This document shows positions 35,021 through 46,337 of a stretch of DNA of 64,000 nucleotides, in pieces (position 1 is the first letter of the stretch; every line of letters begins with the position of its first letter). Made by a program: the position numbers and the translations under genes. Source of the stretch: Artemisia argyi (lineage: Eukaryota > Streptophyta > Magnoliopsida > Asterales > Asteraceae); the NCBI GenBank assembly GCA_030686995.1, contig CM060692.1:124429296-124493295 (forward strand), in the 5' to 3' direction. Under the pieces are notes generated by a model, which saw only the letters and a program-made list of their open reading frames with translations, was not told where the DNA came from and did not search any database.

Positions 35021-36476
35021 TCAAATATTAATCATACAAATGTTTGCAATTAGAGATTGAAACCTCCCCACATCAAAGTGTTTAGTGAGTACATCAGCAA
35101 CATTGTTATCAGTATGAATCTTAAGAATTTGAATTAACTTCTTTTCATAACAATCTCTTATAAAATGATGCCTTATCTCAATATGTTTTGTTTTAGAATG
35201 AAAATTAGCATTTTTAATTATGCAAAGTGTGTTGTTGTTATCAATATGAATTTTGGTGTTCATGAAATTGTACCCATTATCCAGCAGTTGATTTTGCATC
35301 CAAAGCACCTGTCCACAACAACTTGAAGCAGCCACATACTCAGCTTCAGTTGTAGAATTTGCAACCACTGTTTGTTTCTTGCATTGCCATGACACCAATC
35401 TGTTTCCAAGAAATTGACAACGTCCTGTTGTAGAGTTTCTATCCAAGCAAGCTCCAACATAGTCACTATCTGAGTATGCTACCAAATCAAAAGGTGAATC
35501 CTTGGGATACCAGAGGCCCAATTTGGGTTGATGCCTTAGATACCTAAAGATTCTCTTCACTGCATTGAGATGTGATTCTTTGGGACATACTTGGAATCTT
35601 GGACAGGCAAAGACAACAAACATAATATCAGGCCTTGAAGCTGTAAGGTACATCAATGAACCAATCATTGATCTGTACACGTGAACATCTAATTCTTTTC
35701 CATTTTCATCCTTCAGCAAAGGTTTGTTGGATTCCATGGTTGTCTTTGCAGGATTAGCGTCTTCAAATCCCAACTTCTTCAAAATGTCATTGACATACTT
35801 ATCCTGACTAATAAATATGCCATCTTCCTTCTATACAACTTGCAGACCCAAGAAGAAGGTGTGTTCTCCCATTGAACAGATAGCAAACTTATCCTTCATA
35901 AGCTTCTCAAAATCAACACACATAGCTCTGTTTGTAGAACCAAAGATGATGTCATCAACATAGATTTGGACCAGCAAAATATCATCCTTTTGTCTTCTGA
36001 GAAACAAAGTCTTGTCAATCTTTCCTCTACTAAACCCAGAATCTAACAAATATATTGACAAGGTATCATACCAAGCTCTGGGAGCTGGATGTAAACCACA
36101 CATTGCTCTATTCACCTTGTAAACTTTGTTAGGATAGTAAGGGTCTTCAAAACTAGGTGGTTGAGACACATAAACTTCTTCTGTAATGGTCCCATAAAGA
36201 AAAGCACTTTTTACATTCATATGATACACCACAAAATCTTTGTATGAAGCATAAGCCAAGAATAATCTAATGGCTTCTATTCTTGGCACTGGTGCAAATA
36301 CTTCATCATAGTCAAGGCCTTCTTGTCGAGTATATCCTTGTGCTACTAACCTTGCCTTACTTCTAATGACTATGCCTCTTTCATCAATTTTGCATCTGAA
36401 AACCCATTTAGTGCCAATCACTCTTTTCCAATTTGGCAAATCAACCAAAGTCCATACTTCTTGTAGTTTGGATCAG
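35021..36476 (-). pseudogene. Reverse transcriptase and RNase H of element 3
   Basis: The minus-strand reverse transcriptase (36448-35831) contains VIGTKWVFRCK, ARLVAQGYTRQEGLDYDEVF, the first catalytic motif as HMNVKSAFLYG, and IYVDDIIFGS. The Asp of motif A (normally MDVK) is Asn, which should abolish polymerase activity. After a stop following FFLGLQVV, a second frame (35782-35021) carries the connection and RNase H: AYSDSDYVGACLD, NSTTEAEYVAA, a histidine-rich KTKHIEIRHHFIRD and the end NVADVLTKHFDVGRFQSL. The RNase H frame is intact. This is standard copia order. The matching region in element 4 is 59833-61273. Confidence 0.88.
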
Positions 36477-36954
36477 CAAAAGCCCTACCCTGAGTGTCCA
36501 AAGAAGGAAACTTTGGTGAAGAAGCAAAGTTAGTAGGCTTGGCAGCAGAATTGGTTGAAGTAGTAGTTGTTTATTTTGGCCTAGCAGTAGAGTCTTCTGG
36601 CCTTGTAGGAGATACATCGACAACCACTTTGGGAGCTACATTTGTGACCTTTTCTGCATCAACAGGTATCTCAATGCCTTCGTCATTTTCCTTAGGTTTC
36701 TCCTGAGCAACAACATCTTCTTCTGAACTTTGATCTTTCTGAAAGGGTAGTAAAGTTGGGCCAATCTTCAGTTTCTTAACCAAAACAAAATCTTCTTGAG
36801 GTTTGTTAGTGTCAACACTAGCAATAACTGGTACATAATTCATTGTTTTGCCAATAATATCAACATTGAACAACCATTCTGGTCCTTTCCCTTCAACATT
36901 AGATGTGTTCTCACTAAACTTGATATGCAAATTCTCCTCTACATGTTTGGTTCT
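36477..36954 (-). pseudogene. Integrase-to-reverse-transcriptase linker of element 3
   Basis: The minus-strand frame 36930-36571 encodes the variable linker: NVEGKGPEWLFNVD, MNYVPVIASVDTNK, then acidic and proline-rich sequence ending in a frameshift. Such linkers in copia Pol proteins are poorly conserved and usually disordered. A stop separates it from integrase at about 36955, and a larger deletion removes the segment just before the reverse transcriptase that element 4 retains at 61248-61679. Confidence 0.7.
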
Positions 36955-38187
36955 CTAATTGTATACCCTGAAAGCTTTACTATTTACAAAGTAACCAACC
37001 AAGTATCCTTCATCCTCTTTTTCTTCAAATTTGCCTAACTGATCCTTAGTGTTCAAAATAGTGACATGACATCCAAATGGTTTGAGAAAATCAATCATTG
37101 GTTTCTTTCCATGAAATAACTCATATGGAGTCTTGTTGTGAGGCTTAACTACCTTACTTCTATTTTGCACAAAACATGCAGTGTTTAAAACTTCAGCCCA
37201 AAAAGTTATGGGTAGTTTAGAGTCAGTTAACATTGTTCTTGCTGCCTCAATCAATGTCCTGTTTCTTCTCTCTGCTACGCCATTCTGTTGTGGAGTTCTT
37301 GCAACAATGTACTGTCTTAGAATACCCTTTCCCACACAGAATTGATTCATCACACTATTCTTGAACTCAGTACCATTATCACATCTGATTATTTTCACTT
37401 TGTGATTGTGCAGGTTTTCAACTCTGGTAATGAATGCCTTAAGTATCTCTGGAGTTTCATCTTTAGTAGCTAGGAAGAACACCAAAGTAAACCTGCTAAA
37501 GTCATCTGTGACAACTAGGCAATATGACTTCTTGTTCAAACTATTCACAAAAATAGGCCCAAATAAGTCCATGTGAAGTAAATGTAAGGGCTTAGTAATT
37601 ATGTTCACTGTCTTGGACTTGAATGAAACTCTGTGCTGTTTACCCTTTTGACAAGCAACACAAGTCTCACAATTCTCAAACATCTTTGTGGCCATTCCTC
37701 TCAGGAGAGTTCCTTTTACCAACTTGTTCATGGTCTTGTAGTTCAGATGTCCAAGTCTTCTATGACATAATTTGGACTCATCAATAGTGGCCTTTACAAT
37801 TAGACAAGGTAAAGCTCTTTTGGGAACAATGTTCTTAATATGGTCACTGTATATATTATCATCTGGCAACTGAAAATCAGGAGAAAGGATCATACATTCA
37901 GTGTCTGTAAAAAGAATAAAGTTCTTTTTGTCACACATTTGTGAGACACTAAAGAGATTAATCTTAAGCCCTTTCACAAGAAACACCTTTTCAAAGTCCA
38001 AATTTCCTGTTCTTAGAGTTCCTCTGCCAATAATCTTTACACCTTTTGGATCATTCCCAAAATCAACATAACCACCTTCAAAAGGCTCAAAGTCTTCTAG
38101 TTGAGACTCATCACCTGTCATATGTCCGGAGCATCCACTATTAACTATAGCCGTATCTTTTAGCTCATCCTGTAGATTACCCAGCAC
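36955..38187 (-). pseudogene. Protease and integrase of element 3
   Basis: The 410-codon minus-strand frame has protease first: AIVNSGCSGHMTG, in which the catalytic Asp of the D-S-G motif is Asn. Then come the pre-integrase zinc domain (HRRLGH and CETCVAC) and the integrase core with HMDLFGP, IRCDNGTEF and NGVAERRNR carrying an intact D, D, E triad, and finally KPFGCHVTILN and GYLVGYFVNSKAFRVYN. Compared with element 4, eleven residues are missing in frame after FQLPDD. Integrase looks capable and protease does not. The frame is the same as gag, separated from it by the TAA at 38203-38205. Confidence 0.9.
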
Positions 38188-38202
38188 ATGAAAATAGAGA
38201 AA

Positions 38203-38565
38203 TTAGTTTCTCTTGGGGACCCAAGCCATTACTGACTTGGATCTGCCTTGTGCATCAACATAATTAAATTTATTTAAATCACTTGATGCACTGCTATTTT
38301 TGGAAACATTGTTTGAAACAGATGATTTAGGTTTCCAAACCCAGCAAGCTGAGGCCTTAACAGCATAAAAATGATTTCCAACAACTATATTTGATAAAAC
38401 ATTTGGCCCAGAAGTAGAAAGTTTTGTACTAGCAGCAGATTGCTTACTAGCAGCAGAGTGCTTACTATCAGTAGAGCCAGCAATAGAACCAGTTGTGGTT
38501 TTAAAAGCACCATTTGATTTAGCAGCAGAAATAGATCTAGTTGCACCAGATCTCAACAACACAGC
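38203..38565 (-). pseudogene. Gag C-terminal end of element 3
   Basis: The minus-strand frame encodes Ala/Ser-rich repeats ([11 protein letters not shown]), then [12 protein letters not shown] and the end [19 protein letters not shown] before TAA. This C-terminal signature is shared with element 4 and, at AWVPKRN, with element 5. The upstream part of gag is separated by the solo LTR at 38566-40011. The alanine/serine repeats come from a short DNA motif AGCAGCAGA that is scattered through the whole element. Confidence 0.8.
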
Positions 38566-40011
38566 TAACAAGGCGACAAGTGTACCGCTTTTAAGGGGTC
38601 ATTTAAGCCCGAATTCAAGATTATTTGATCAATTATTGCCCTAAATTGTTCCTTTTGTCATTTTAGGTACTTTTGAGGAGAAATCTGAAAAAGGAAGCAT
38701 TTTGGACGTTTTTGGAGCATAAAAGTGAAGAAAACGGCAAAGACTCAAATTTCCTTGCTGGAACAATACATGACGACGTCAAGCTTCTACATGTGACGGC
38801 GTCAAGAGTTACAAAAGAGGGGGATATGGAACTTATAACGTGACGGCCCAGAGAGTCTCTAAGCTTATTGGCCTGACGGCGTCACCAAGGCCGTCAGGGT
38901 CCAAATATATGTGACTGCCCAGAGTGATTTTCTACATGACGACATCAGAAGTGGATCTAGGCAATACGATTTTTATCATGGCGGCGAGTTGACGGCGTCA
39001 CAAGCTATAACGTGACGCCGTCAAGGTGTAAAGTCTATATATAGTTTTCCAATTTTCATTCATTCGGGGTGCAACTTTGAGGGAATAAACCCTAGACGAA
39101 TTTTAACAGCTTTTCAAGGGTTTCAACCCTATGATTCTTCCATGTTCAATTGAAGATAAGTCCTTATTCAAATCATTCAATATGTCTATGTGTTGTGTGA
39201 TTATATCTTACGCTTGTCTTCTCTTTAACATGCTAGGCTAGATCTTTCTTGTGCTTGCTTAGATGTAGTGAAACCTAGATGTTGATTATGGGTTGATTGT
39301 TTGTTTATAATTGTTACGGATGATTGTATTCGATGTTAGGCTTAAGAAAACTGGCAGACTTCCATTGGTAACTTGCTTGAACGTCTTAAGAAACATGATC
39401 GGAGGTGTACTATGATTTTTGGTTGTATTTAATGCGTAAGAGAATTCTAATGATCCCATGTTAGGAGCTTCTAACGGCTCGACATAGGAGTGAAGTAGGA
39501 TCTTATAGAGTTAGGGAATATTGTACACGGCCCTACGACTAGTATTAAGGAATATGACCCGTCATCCATGCAATTGTAACAAGCTAATCAACCTGTAAAA
39601 GATATCTAGGGAGTAATAAAATCTAAGTAAACACAACTTTCCTCATTATTGTTTCCACCACATTAGTATAATAGTTTTATTTTCATTTTTGTTATTTTAT
39701 TTTGATTGCATCTTTAGATTAATTGGGTTACTTGGCTAGCAACTAATTCCGCCCACTCCTTCAAAACCCGAGATTTTACTTGCTTTCCATAAAATATGAA
39801 AATACAAAAAGAATCATCCCTCACCTCTAGACCTAGTTTAGTAGGCTTTCTAATCCTAGCGACACTATTCCTGTGTTGAATGATCAATTCCCCGGTACTT
39901 GTCCCTATACTATACTACAACGATCGGGTACACTGCCTGGTGGGGGTTGTAAGCTTCTCAAGATCCCTTGAGAGGTAAAACCTGTTGCGAGGGCGTAATT
40001 CCCACGTATCA
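38566..40011 (+). mobile_element. Solo LTR of the TGAT...ATCA gypsy-type family in gag of element 3
   Basis: It aligns along its full length with the LTR of copy A. The right end CACGTATCA is intact. The left end reads TAACAAGGCG instead of TGATGAGGCG. Flanking 5-mers are ACAGC (38561-38565) and ACAAC (40012-40016), one mismatch apart, which is consistent with an old target duplication but not proof. No internal sequence adjoins it, so it arose by LTR-LTR recombination or is a fragment. TGACG palindromes lie at about 38770-39020, next to a TATATATAG box at 39036-39046. Confidence 0.85.
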
Positions 40012-41381
40012 ACAACCCTTGGAATCATGTTTCTGTTAGGATGAGGGTGAGTATTTTTATAAATATATTTATGATTCACCCGAGAATATTGATTTCAAAC
40101 AGGCTTTTTGTGGTCATTACAACTATTAATCAAATGTTCAAAACTACCGCACTTATAACAAGCCTTTTTCTTTAATTGAAACTCACTACCTAATTTGTTT
40201 GAAACTAGGTTATTAAAGTTTTTGTGATTTCCCCTAGGCTTATTATAGAATCCATTCAATTGACCTCTAGGAACCTCATTATATTCTACCATTTTCCTAG
40301 AGATACCCTTACCTAACACAGGTCTTACAAACTTAACCTGTTCAGTTTTAGGTTCAACTTTTGTAGGAATTTCTTCCTTTTTCACACTTTGTTCTAGTTC
40401 AACCTGTTCCTCATCAATATCTGAATGCCAGTCTTCAACAGTAGGAGCCTCAGGAAATTTTCTAACCTCAACCTTAGGTGCTTCTAAGACACTTGTACTA
40501 GATTCACCTACAGGTTTTTCTATATCTAACGCACTAATAAAAGACAGTTCTTTTCCTGGTGGAGCATAGGCACTCTCAATAGGAGGAGCAACCACATTGT
40601 AGCCTATTCCACTTCCTTTCATCATCAATGTACTCTCAATAGATTTATTAACCAAATCAGAAGCAAACTGTTGTTTATTTAGTCTTACAATATATTTATC
40701 CTTATCAGCAAGAGCTGCATCTCTATGTTTTTCTGCTTCTTCTAATTTATTCTTAAGAAATTCAATTTCACTGTTTTTCTTAAAAATCTAAACATCCTGT
40801 TGGTTAATTCTATCTACATATTCTAGCTCTCACTGTTTGAGATATTCTAGTCTTCTTTCAACATTTTGAATACCTACTTTGTAACCAAAGTTAACAAGTA
40901 TTAGGTGTTCAACTTCTCTAATTAGACTCTCATTCCTAGACTTAAGGTCTTCTACAGTGTTAGCACATGATTTAAAAGAACACATAGATAGATCAGAATC
41001 ATTAGATACCTCAGAGTCTGATCCAGAAGATGATGACGCATAGGCCATAAGTGCAAAGTTATGCACTTTAGGCTTGACTTGAGCCACAAGAGAATAGTTT
41101 GGTTCTTCATCTTCAATATCACTCCAATCATACTCTCCCAACCCATCACAAGATACCAATGTAGTAGTGGTATTCTTTGATTCTCCAGTGGTCTTCTTTG
41201 GAGCTTCAGCATTCTTCTTTGGAGATCTACATTCCCTGGCAAAATGACCCTTCCTGTTCCAATTGTAGCACTCTATTTTTGACTTGTCAAAACCCAAATT
41301 TTCTTTAGCCCTGTACTTGACTTCTCTTCCTGTCCTCTTCAAGAATTTTCTTGCCCTCAAGGTCAACATGGCATCTGCCAT
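40012..41381 (-). pseudogene. Gag (central part with zinc knuckles) of element 3
   Basis: The minus-strand frame 41381-40830 contains KIECYNWNRKGHFAREC, a CCHC zinc knuckle in which the second Cys is Trp, followed by a DWSDIEDEEPNYSLVA acidic segment and a helical region. After stops near 40800, the frame 40655-40095 continues with Pro/Glu/Val-rich sequence and a second knuckle ACYKCGSFEHLINSC. Two knuckles of this kind are seen also in elements 4 and 5. Frameshifts and the damaged first knuckle inactivate it. The right end of the solo LTR cuts the frame at 40011. Confidence 0.78.
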
Positions 41382-41709
41382 TTAAGATCAATCTCTTAAA
41401 GATCATCATGATCAATATGATCCATATCTTGATTGATAACCTGTGACCTTATGTTGGATGTTAGATCAGCCAAGAATGCACACAAAGCAATATCACTGAT
41501 GGAATTCTTATCATTAGAACTAGTACCAGATCCATCAGCAGGAGATACCCCATAAGTAGTAGAGTGGGATTCTTTGGGTCCTTTTGACTTTAAGTTATAA
41601 AGGCAAGATTTTGTGTACCAGAAGATGAATTAGATGAAGAAGTCAATTCTGGTTCATACACCCTCAAATTGTTGTAGAGGCTTTCCAACTTCATAGTTCT
41701 AGATCACAA
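41382..41709 (-). other. Residual gag leader of element 3 with a large deletion
   Basis: Directly after the primer site the minus strand reads into KLESLYNNLRVYEPEL, which matches DDLYNNLKVYEHEM in the middle of the element 5 Gag (about 55260-55310). The leader and the first roughly 200 Gag residues are therefore missing from element 3. The remainder is frame-shifted. Confidence 0.7.
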
Positions 41710-41721
41710 GCTCTGATACCA
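41710..41721 (-). promoter_or_regulatory. Primer-binding site of element 3
   Basis: The minus strand reads TGGTATCAGAGC, five bases inside the shared LTR. It is an exact initiator tRNA-Met site. It shows that the LTR at 41727-42190 serves as the 5' LTR of element 3. Confidence 0.9.
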
Positions 41722-41726
41722 CTTAT

Positions 41727-42190
41727 TGATCCTAGTTGAGCAAACGATCTTATATAGAAGTTGACTTGAGCTAACACTTAATCTAGAACGCGGAATATTA
41801 AAGCTTAACTTAAGAAGAATAATAATTCACTATCAACACTTCAATATATTAATAATACGAGCACTCGACAATGCTAGGGTTTTACAACCTTGAAGTGTAA
41901 ACGAAAACTAAAACAATACGTACTCAATCTAACCCTAGGATCTTCCTTTTATAGGCCAAGGAGTCCGACTAGATTTACAATACCTTTATACACAAGATAA
42001 AAACATTCTAGACGTATAAAACATACACACAATCTATTCTATAATTATCCACTCGTGTATATGTGTATCTCTTCAGCAGTACTTCCACACAACAGCACTT
42101 TGAATGTATAGCAGCAGAATCATTAACCTTAGCAGCGATTTCATCTTAGCAGCAGTTTGACTCTTCAGCAGCAGAATCCAAAACCCAACA
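41727..42190 (-). repeat. LTR shared by elements 3 and 4 (464 bp)
   Basis: On its left is a primer site (5' LTR role for element 3). On its right is a polypurine tract at 42191-42206 (3' LTR role for element 4). Plus-strand ends are TGATCCTAG and AAACCCAACA. It aligns with 15270-15748. A minus-strand TATAAAAGG box is at 41945-41953. One LTR with both functions means two element copies joined head to tail. Confidence 0.9.
41945..41953 (-). promoter_or_regulatory. LTR TATA box of elements 3/4
   Basis: The minus strand reads CCTATAAAAGGAAG about 240 bp into the LTR. Element 5 has the equivalent at 56258-56266. It would start the genomic RNA of element 3. Confidence 0.65.
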
Positions 42191-42206
42191 ATCCTCCTCT
42201 AAACTT
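42191..42206 (-). promoter_or_regulatory. Polypurine tract of element 4
   Basis: The minus strand reads AAGTTTAGAGGAGGAT directly before TGTTGGG of the shared LTR. It matches 15749-15764 except for one base. Confidence 0.85.
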
Positions 42207-42305
42207 AATATTTATTTCTAAATAATTAAGTTTCGTCAAAGCTCAATTAAACACCAGGAGGATGCTTCCAAACACTTACATCTTCTAATTTCTTTGAAAG
42301 TTTCT

Positions 42306-43891
42306 TCAAATAATTGGATCCAAGATCTTTTCATAATTCTGTATCAATGTGTAAGCTTGATTGTCAAACACATGCTGTTGTTGACACTTGAGAAATCCAG
42401 GTCTAACCATATGCCTAAGTATCTCTGGACACTTATTTAGACTAGGATAGTCTTTCTCTACCAACAAAAACAAAGTAACTGCACCATTTCTTAATTCATG
42501 AACCCCACAAGATTGAGACAAAAACCATTTATGTACCTTGCTGCATCCAATTTCATTCCATTCACTATCACCAGGCCGAGGATCAAACATATTTTTCAAG
42601 ATGCGATACAATACACTTTCAAATGCAAGATTAATATCAAGGGCAATATCCATCTTCTTTCCATAATATTTCTCTATGTATAATCCCTATATGGCAATCA
42701 TATCATCTCTATCCATCTTATCAAATATCTGTGAAATTTCCTTAAAGCCTTGAACTTCATGATTTGATCTCATGAATTCCCAATATCCTTCACTTCCACC
42801 TCTTATCTTGAAAGTAGATGAGATGATATTATGTTTTTCAGCTAATGGCTTTTCTGATTCTTCTAACACAGCCAGAGTTGTCTCTTGTTCTTTTTCAACT
42901 TCGTTTGCTTTATCCACCTCACTACTGCTATCATCAGAGATCTTATTCTTCTTCCTAGCAAAGGTCTTGTGACCAACACTTTTTCTTTTAACCCTTTGGC
43001 TAGGAGGAATTTCAGCTTCTGTCTCTTGTACATGCTCTGCCTCAACAACTTTGTCAGGTACCAGCTTCTTGTTCATTTGAGCAAAATGTTCTAGATCTTC
43101 TGCACAACCCATAGGATATAAGGTATCCATTTCTTTTCTAGCTTCTTGATCAGACTTAGGTTTCAACTATACTATTTTTCCAGCCCTTCATATTCTTTAG
43201 GTATCTTTCTTGCTCTCTTCTTTGTTGAAGTGGAGTTGGACCCCTTAGAATTTTCTTCTTTCTTCTAGCAGTAGCATCCTCTTTTCTTTTCTTTGCTGTG
43301 AACTCTTTCATCCATGCTTGAACATCAAAGTTTGGAACTTCTTGTTCTTCAAGTTTAACTAACTTGGAGAGTTCTATGTCAGCATCTATTCTTATCTTTT
43401 CCTCAATCCACTCCTCATACCTCTTCAAATCTTTAGTTTCTTTTTCAACCTTACCCTTTTCTTCTTGAATCAACTGTTGCTCTTCCATATCAATCAGCTC
43501 TTGTTCTTTAATTGCAACAACTGAATTATGTTCAATTTGCAGTTCTTTAGGCTAAAAATGAAAAGGTATTTGAGATTAATCAATCCCCTTATACATTAGC
43601 TTTGAATCTTCAACCAGCTTGCCCTTTCCTTTATCAGTAGAAGATGATGAAACAATCTTCTTTTGTAGAGCAACAGGTTCTCTGATTACCACTCCTTTCT
43701 GATGTCTTCTTGCTAATGGTGATGTGATTGTGGATGTTGGTTGTTGTGATAGTGGTTGAACTTGTTGTGATGTTTGTTGTGAAGGTGATTTAGATAGAAC
43801 CTCTGTTGTCTTCTTACTTAACAATACCATTGCCTCAGCAGCTGCTTTGTCACTAGATCCAACTGTAGAATCTTGTGCATCAGCAGAGTTG
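42306..43891 (-). pseudogene. Extra 3' ORF of element 4, C-terminal half
   Basis: Minus-strand frames: 43891-43576 (LSKKTTEVLSKSPSQQ, then VVIREPVALQKKI), 43488-43156 (charged, ELSKLVKLEEQEVPNFDVQ), 43166-42687 (KKLVPDKVVEAEHVQETEAE, then a basic segment), 42653-42306 (KVHKWFLSQSCGVHELRNG, LFLLVEKDYPSLNKC). It is the intact-site counterpart of element 3's 15902-16732 and 21241-21900. The site where the gypsy-type element entered element 3 is uninterrupted here (43201-43205). Frameshifts separate the frames. Its N-terminal half lies at 56530-58455 on the other side of element 5. Confidence 0.75.
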
Positions 43892-43896
43892 AATTT

Positions 43897-44445
43897 TGTT
43901 GGTTCGATATACTCTGACCAAACTACTTTGTAGCTTTTAAGGTTTTTAACAATATTGAATAAACTCAACACTATTAATATTGAAACACTATTTTGACCTA
44001 GTAAAGTATGTGGAATCTACTAACACAAAGCTTAAGAAGAACTTTTATACGAAACCAAACTTGAACCTGCTTTGTTACACAGATTCACTAACAATCCCGA
44101 ACTTGACTAATATCGACTTCTCTAACTTATATTTTTAACACACAAAAACTCATTTTGACTTATACCTCTTAAGGCTCCTTTTATAGACACAAGGATACCC
44201 TTAAGTCGGTTTACAATACTTGAATGACAAGTAATTATCCCTAACTAATTCTAGAATATTCATACAATATTACATAATAATCCTTTAATAAATATTGCAC
44301 TTAAGTCCTTATTCTCTTCGAAGTACTTAGAGTAATCTTCAATATGTAGCAGTACTTTGACCATATTTGACTTTGATCTTCAAGCAGCACTTTGACACAG
44401 CGGTACATTGAAATACAGAAGTACCTTGATCTTTATATCCCAACA
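43897..44445 (-). repeat. 3' LTR of element 5 (549 bp)
   Basis: It runs from TGTTGGTTCG to TATCCCAACA on the plus strand and pairs with 55976-56524. On the minus strand it follows the polypurine tract at 44446-44463. Confidence 0.93.
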
Positions 44446-44463
44446 ATCCTCCCCTAACTTGAA
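44446..44463 (-). promoter_or_regulatory. Polypurine tract of element 5
   Basis: The minus strand reads TTCAAGTTAGGGGAGGAT directly before TGTTGGG. It resembles the tract of elements 3/4. Confidence 0.85.
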
Positions 44464-44689
44464 CACTACTTGCTTGATTTCAAGTTTCTTTGTTATCTTT
44501 GATCTTCAATATCTTAATCATTCAGAAAGATTGTTTCTTTATCTCTTTATCTTTTATCTGTCTTGTGTGTTAAAGTACCCTTTATCAGCATCAGTTGATA
44601 TCTTCTCAGCAATAAACCTTCACAGCTTCTCAGCAACATTTTGTCAAAATGCTCATCAAATCTTTTAAAGTTTCATACTATTCACATCA

Positions 44690-45150
44690 CTTCCAGGTGT
44701 GTAAACTCCTGTGAGAGGTGAATCATTGAAAATTAATGGATTTTGATGTCTCTTTAATAAAGCCATTAACTCTGGAGCAGCCAATGTTTAGGTTAGAACA
44801 ACCATGGTACATTGATAACCATATGATTTTGAGAAAATCATCAACTATCAACGGATTTGAATAGTCTTTACCAAGAGCCGTTTGCTTTTGGACTAGTTAG
44901 TTCTTTGATCTCAACCATGGTGAACTAATTACCATAAATGGATTTTCCACAGCCTTTACCACAAGCCATTTTTCTTTTGGGCTAGCCAACTCTTCACTTT
45001 TACAGATATGGTGAGTTGAAGACCATATAGTTTTTATTAAATTGTCAGCTAAAAACGGATTTGATTATCACATCAAAGTCGTACCCTCATGATGAGTCAA
45101 ACTCTTTCTTGTCTGTTAAACATGGTGAGTTGATTACCATTTGCTGTGCA
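44690..45150. repeat. Degenerate repeat of about 130 bp, 3-4 copies, 3' non-coding region of element 5
   Basis: Recurring blocks are CATGGTGA(A/G)(C/T)T(A/G)A with a following ACCAT(A/T), an AACGGATTT-like string, and CTTTACCA(C/A)(A/G)AGCC near a CTTTTGG(G/A)CTAG string. The copies are well diverged. The segment lies between the polypurine tract and the extra ORF, has no coding potential, and has no counterpart in elements 3/4, where this interval is only about 100-135 bp. Confidence 0.55.
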
Positions 45151-45349
45151 GTATAAATACTAACACCGTGTGTGACTTTTTCAAAACTTTTTATAGATAT
45201 CATCATAAGCTTCAAAATATTTTATTCAAACGACTTTTACTGGTTTTATTCAACAAGCAGTTCTTTGGTGAAGTACTGTTTGTCTTGCAGTACTTTGAGA
45301 AAAATACTTATATTCAAACCAAATCATACCAGTACTTTGCAATATTATT

Positions 45350-46337
45350 CTTCAGATTTAGTCCACATGATAAATAGCTTAATCACATTAAAAGCTACAT
45401 CAGTTTCTTTTTCAAGCTCCATTCCATGATCCAACATCGTGAGCATAATTTCTCTTATCAATGGATATCTTCTCTTAGCCAACATGTGAATCATGGTACC
45501 ATCTTCCATCTCAAGTGAATGAACTCCTGATGACTCAAAGAATCTCCATCTTGTAATTTCCCAATTTTCTTGATCATTCCACAGAGTATTAACACTTGTT
45601 TCTTCTATTTCCTAGATGGTTATCAAATCTCCAAGTAAGATTAATCCCACTCATGTTGCTTCAATATCCTCATAGTATGTCTGCACTTGTAAGTATAAAT
45701 CATATAGATCTTCTCTGGTATTAAAATGCAGAACATCCCATAACATATTAAATACTGTGAAGCTTCCATCTTCTCTGTTGAACATAAGATAATACCCTTC
45801 TTTTGATTCAAGCACAGAGAATGAGATAATCTTTTATTTCTTTCCAGAGTCTTCTATTTTCTTATTCTCAAAATCAACCACTCTGAAATAATTTCTCAGT
45901 TCATCAATTGTATCTTCATGTATCAGTTTAAGTCTCTTTGACAATTGATCATCTTAAACTGCTTTCTTCCTCTTCAATTTTCTTTTCTCAACTTGTTCTT
46001 TCCTTATATCTTCTAACTTCTTCTGCTTATCAGCATCCATGGGTACAAAACTTTCTAACTCTTTCTTGATAGACTATTTTACATCATCCCATAGAGCTTT
46101 CACTTCTGGATATCTCAATTTTTGTAAATTCTTGTATCCTCTTCCTTTCAAGAAACTAATCATCCAGTTTCTTTCTTGAGCAATTGTCATTGGCTTTCTT
46201 ATAATTGGCTTACTTATCTCTTCCAAATACTCTGCATCATACTCAGCTTGTTGCTTTCTAGCAATCTCTGCATCCTCTGCTATCTTTATTTCTCTAAGTT
46301 GTGCAAGAGTAAATTTTTTCCTTTTCTTATTAATCTT
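45350..46337 (-). pseudogene. Extra 3' ORF of element 5, C-terminal part
   Basis: Read on the minus strand after the TAG at 46335, the protein continues with FTLAQLREIKIAEDAEIARK, PIIRKPMTIAQERNWMISFL and a KGRGYKNLQKLRYPEVKALW segment. Several stops follow before SSGVHSLEMEDGTMIHML. The SGVH...HML...YPL pattern is the counterpart of CGVH...LVEK.YP in elements 3/4. From memory, this end is common in annotated daisy-family proteins. At least four in-frame stops are present. Confidence 0.68.

Larger units (their letters stand above)
15270..42190 (-). mobile_element. Element 3: SIRE-type Ty1/copia element carrying nested insertions
   Basis: Read on the minus strand: 5' LTR 41727-42190 (shared with element 4), primer site 41710-41721, gag 41381-38203, protease and integrase 38187-36955, reverse transcriptase and RNase H 36476-35021, antisense ORF 34160-34630, long extra ORF 33757-15902, polypurine tract 15749-15764, 3' LTR 15270-15748. 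Removing the three insertions (16738-21235, 23746-33650, 38566-40011) leaves about 11 kb, a usual size for the SIRE/Maximus lineage. The protease and reverse transcriptase have lost catalytic aspartates, and the gag N-terminal part is deleted. The left flank is a copia pol gene cut at 15269. Confidence 0.85.

Noticed and set aside
36494..36706. Plus-strand ORF within the element 3 linker
   Set aside because: It is a shadow of the minus-strand acidic linker, without a TATA box or a counterpart frame in element 5.
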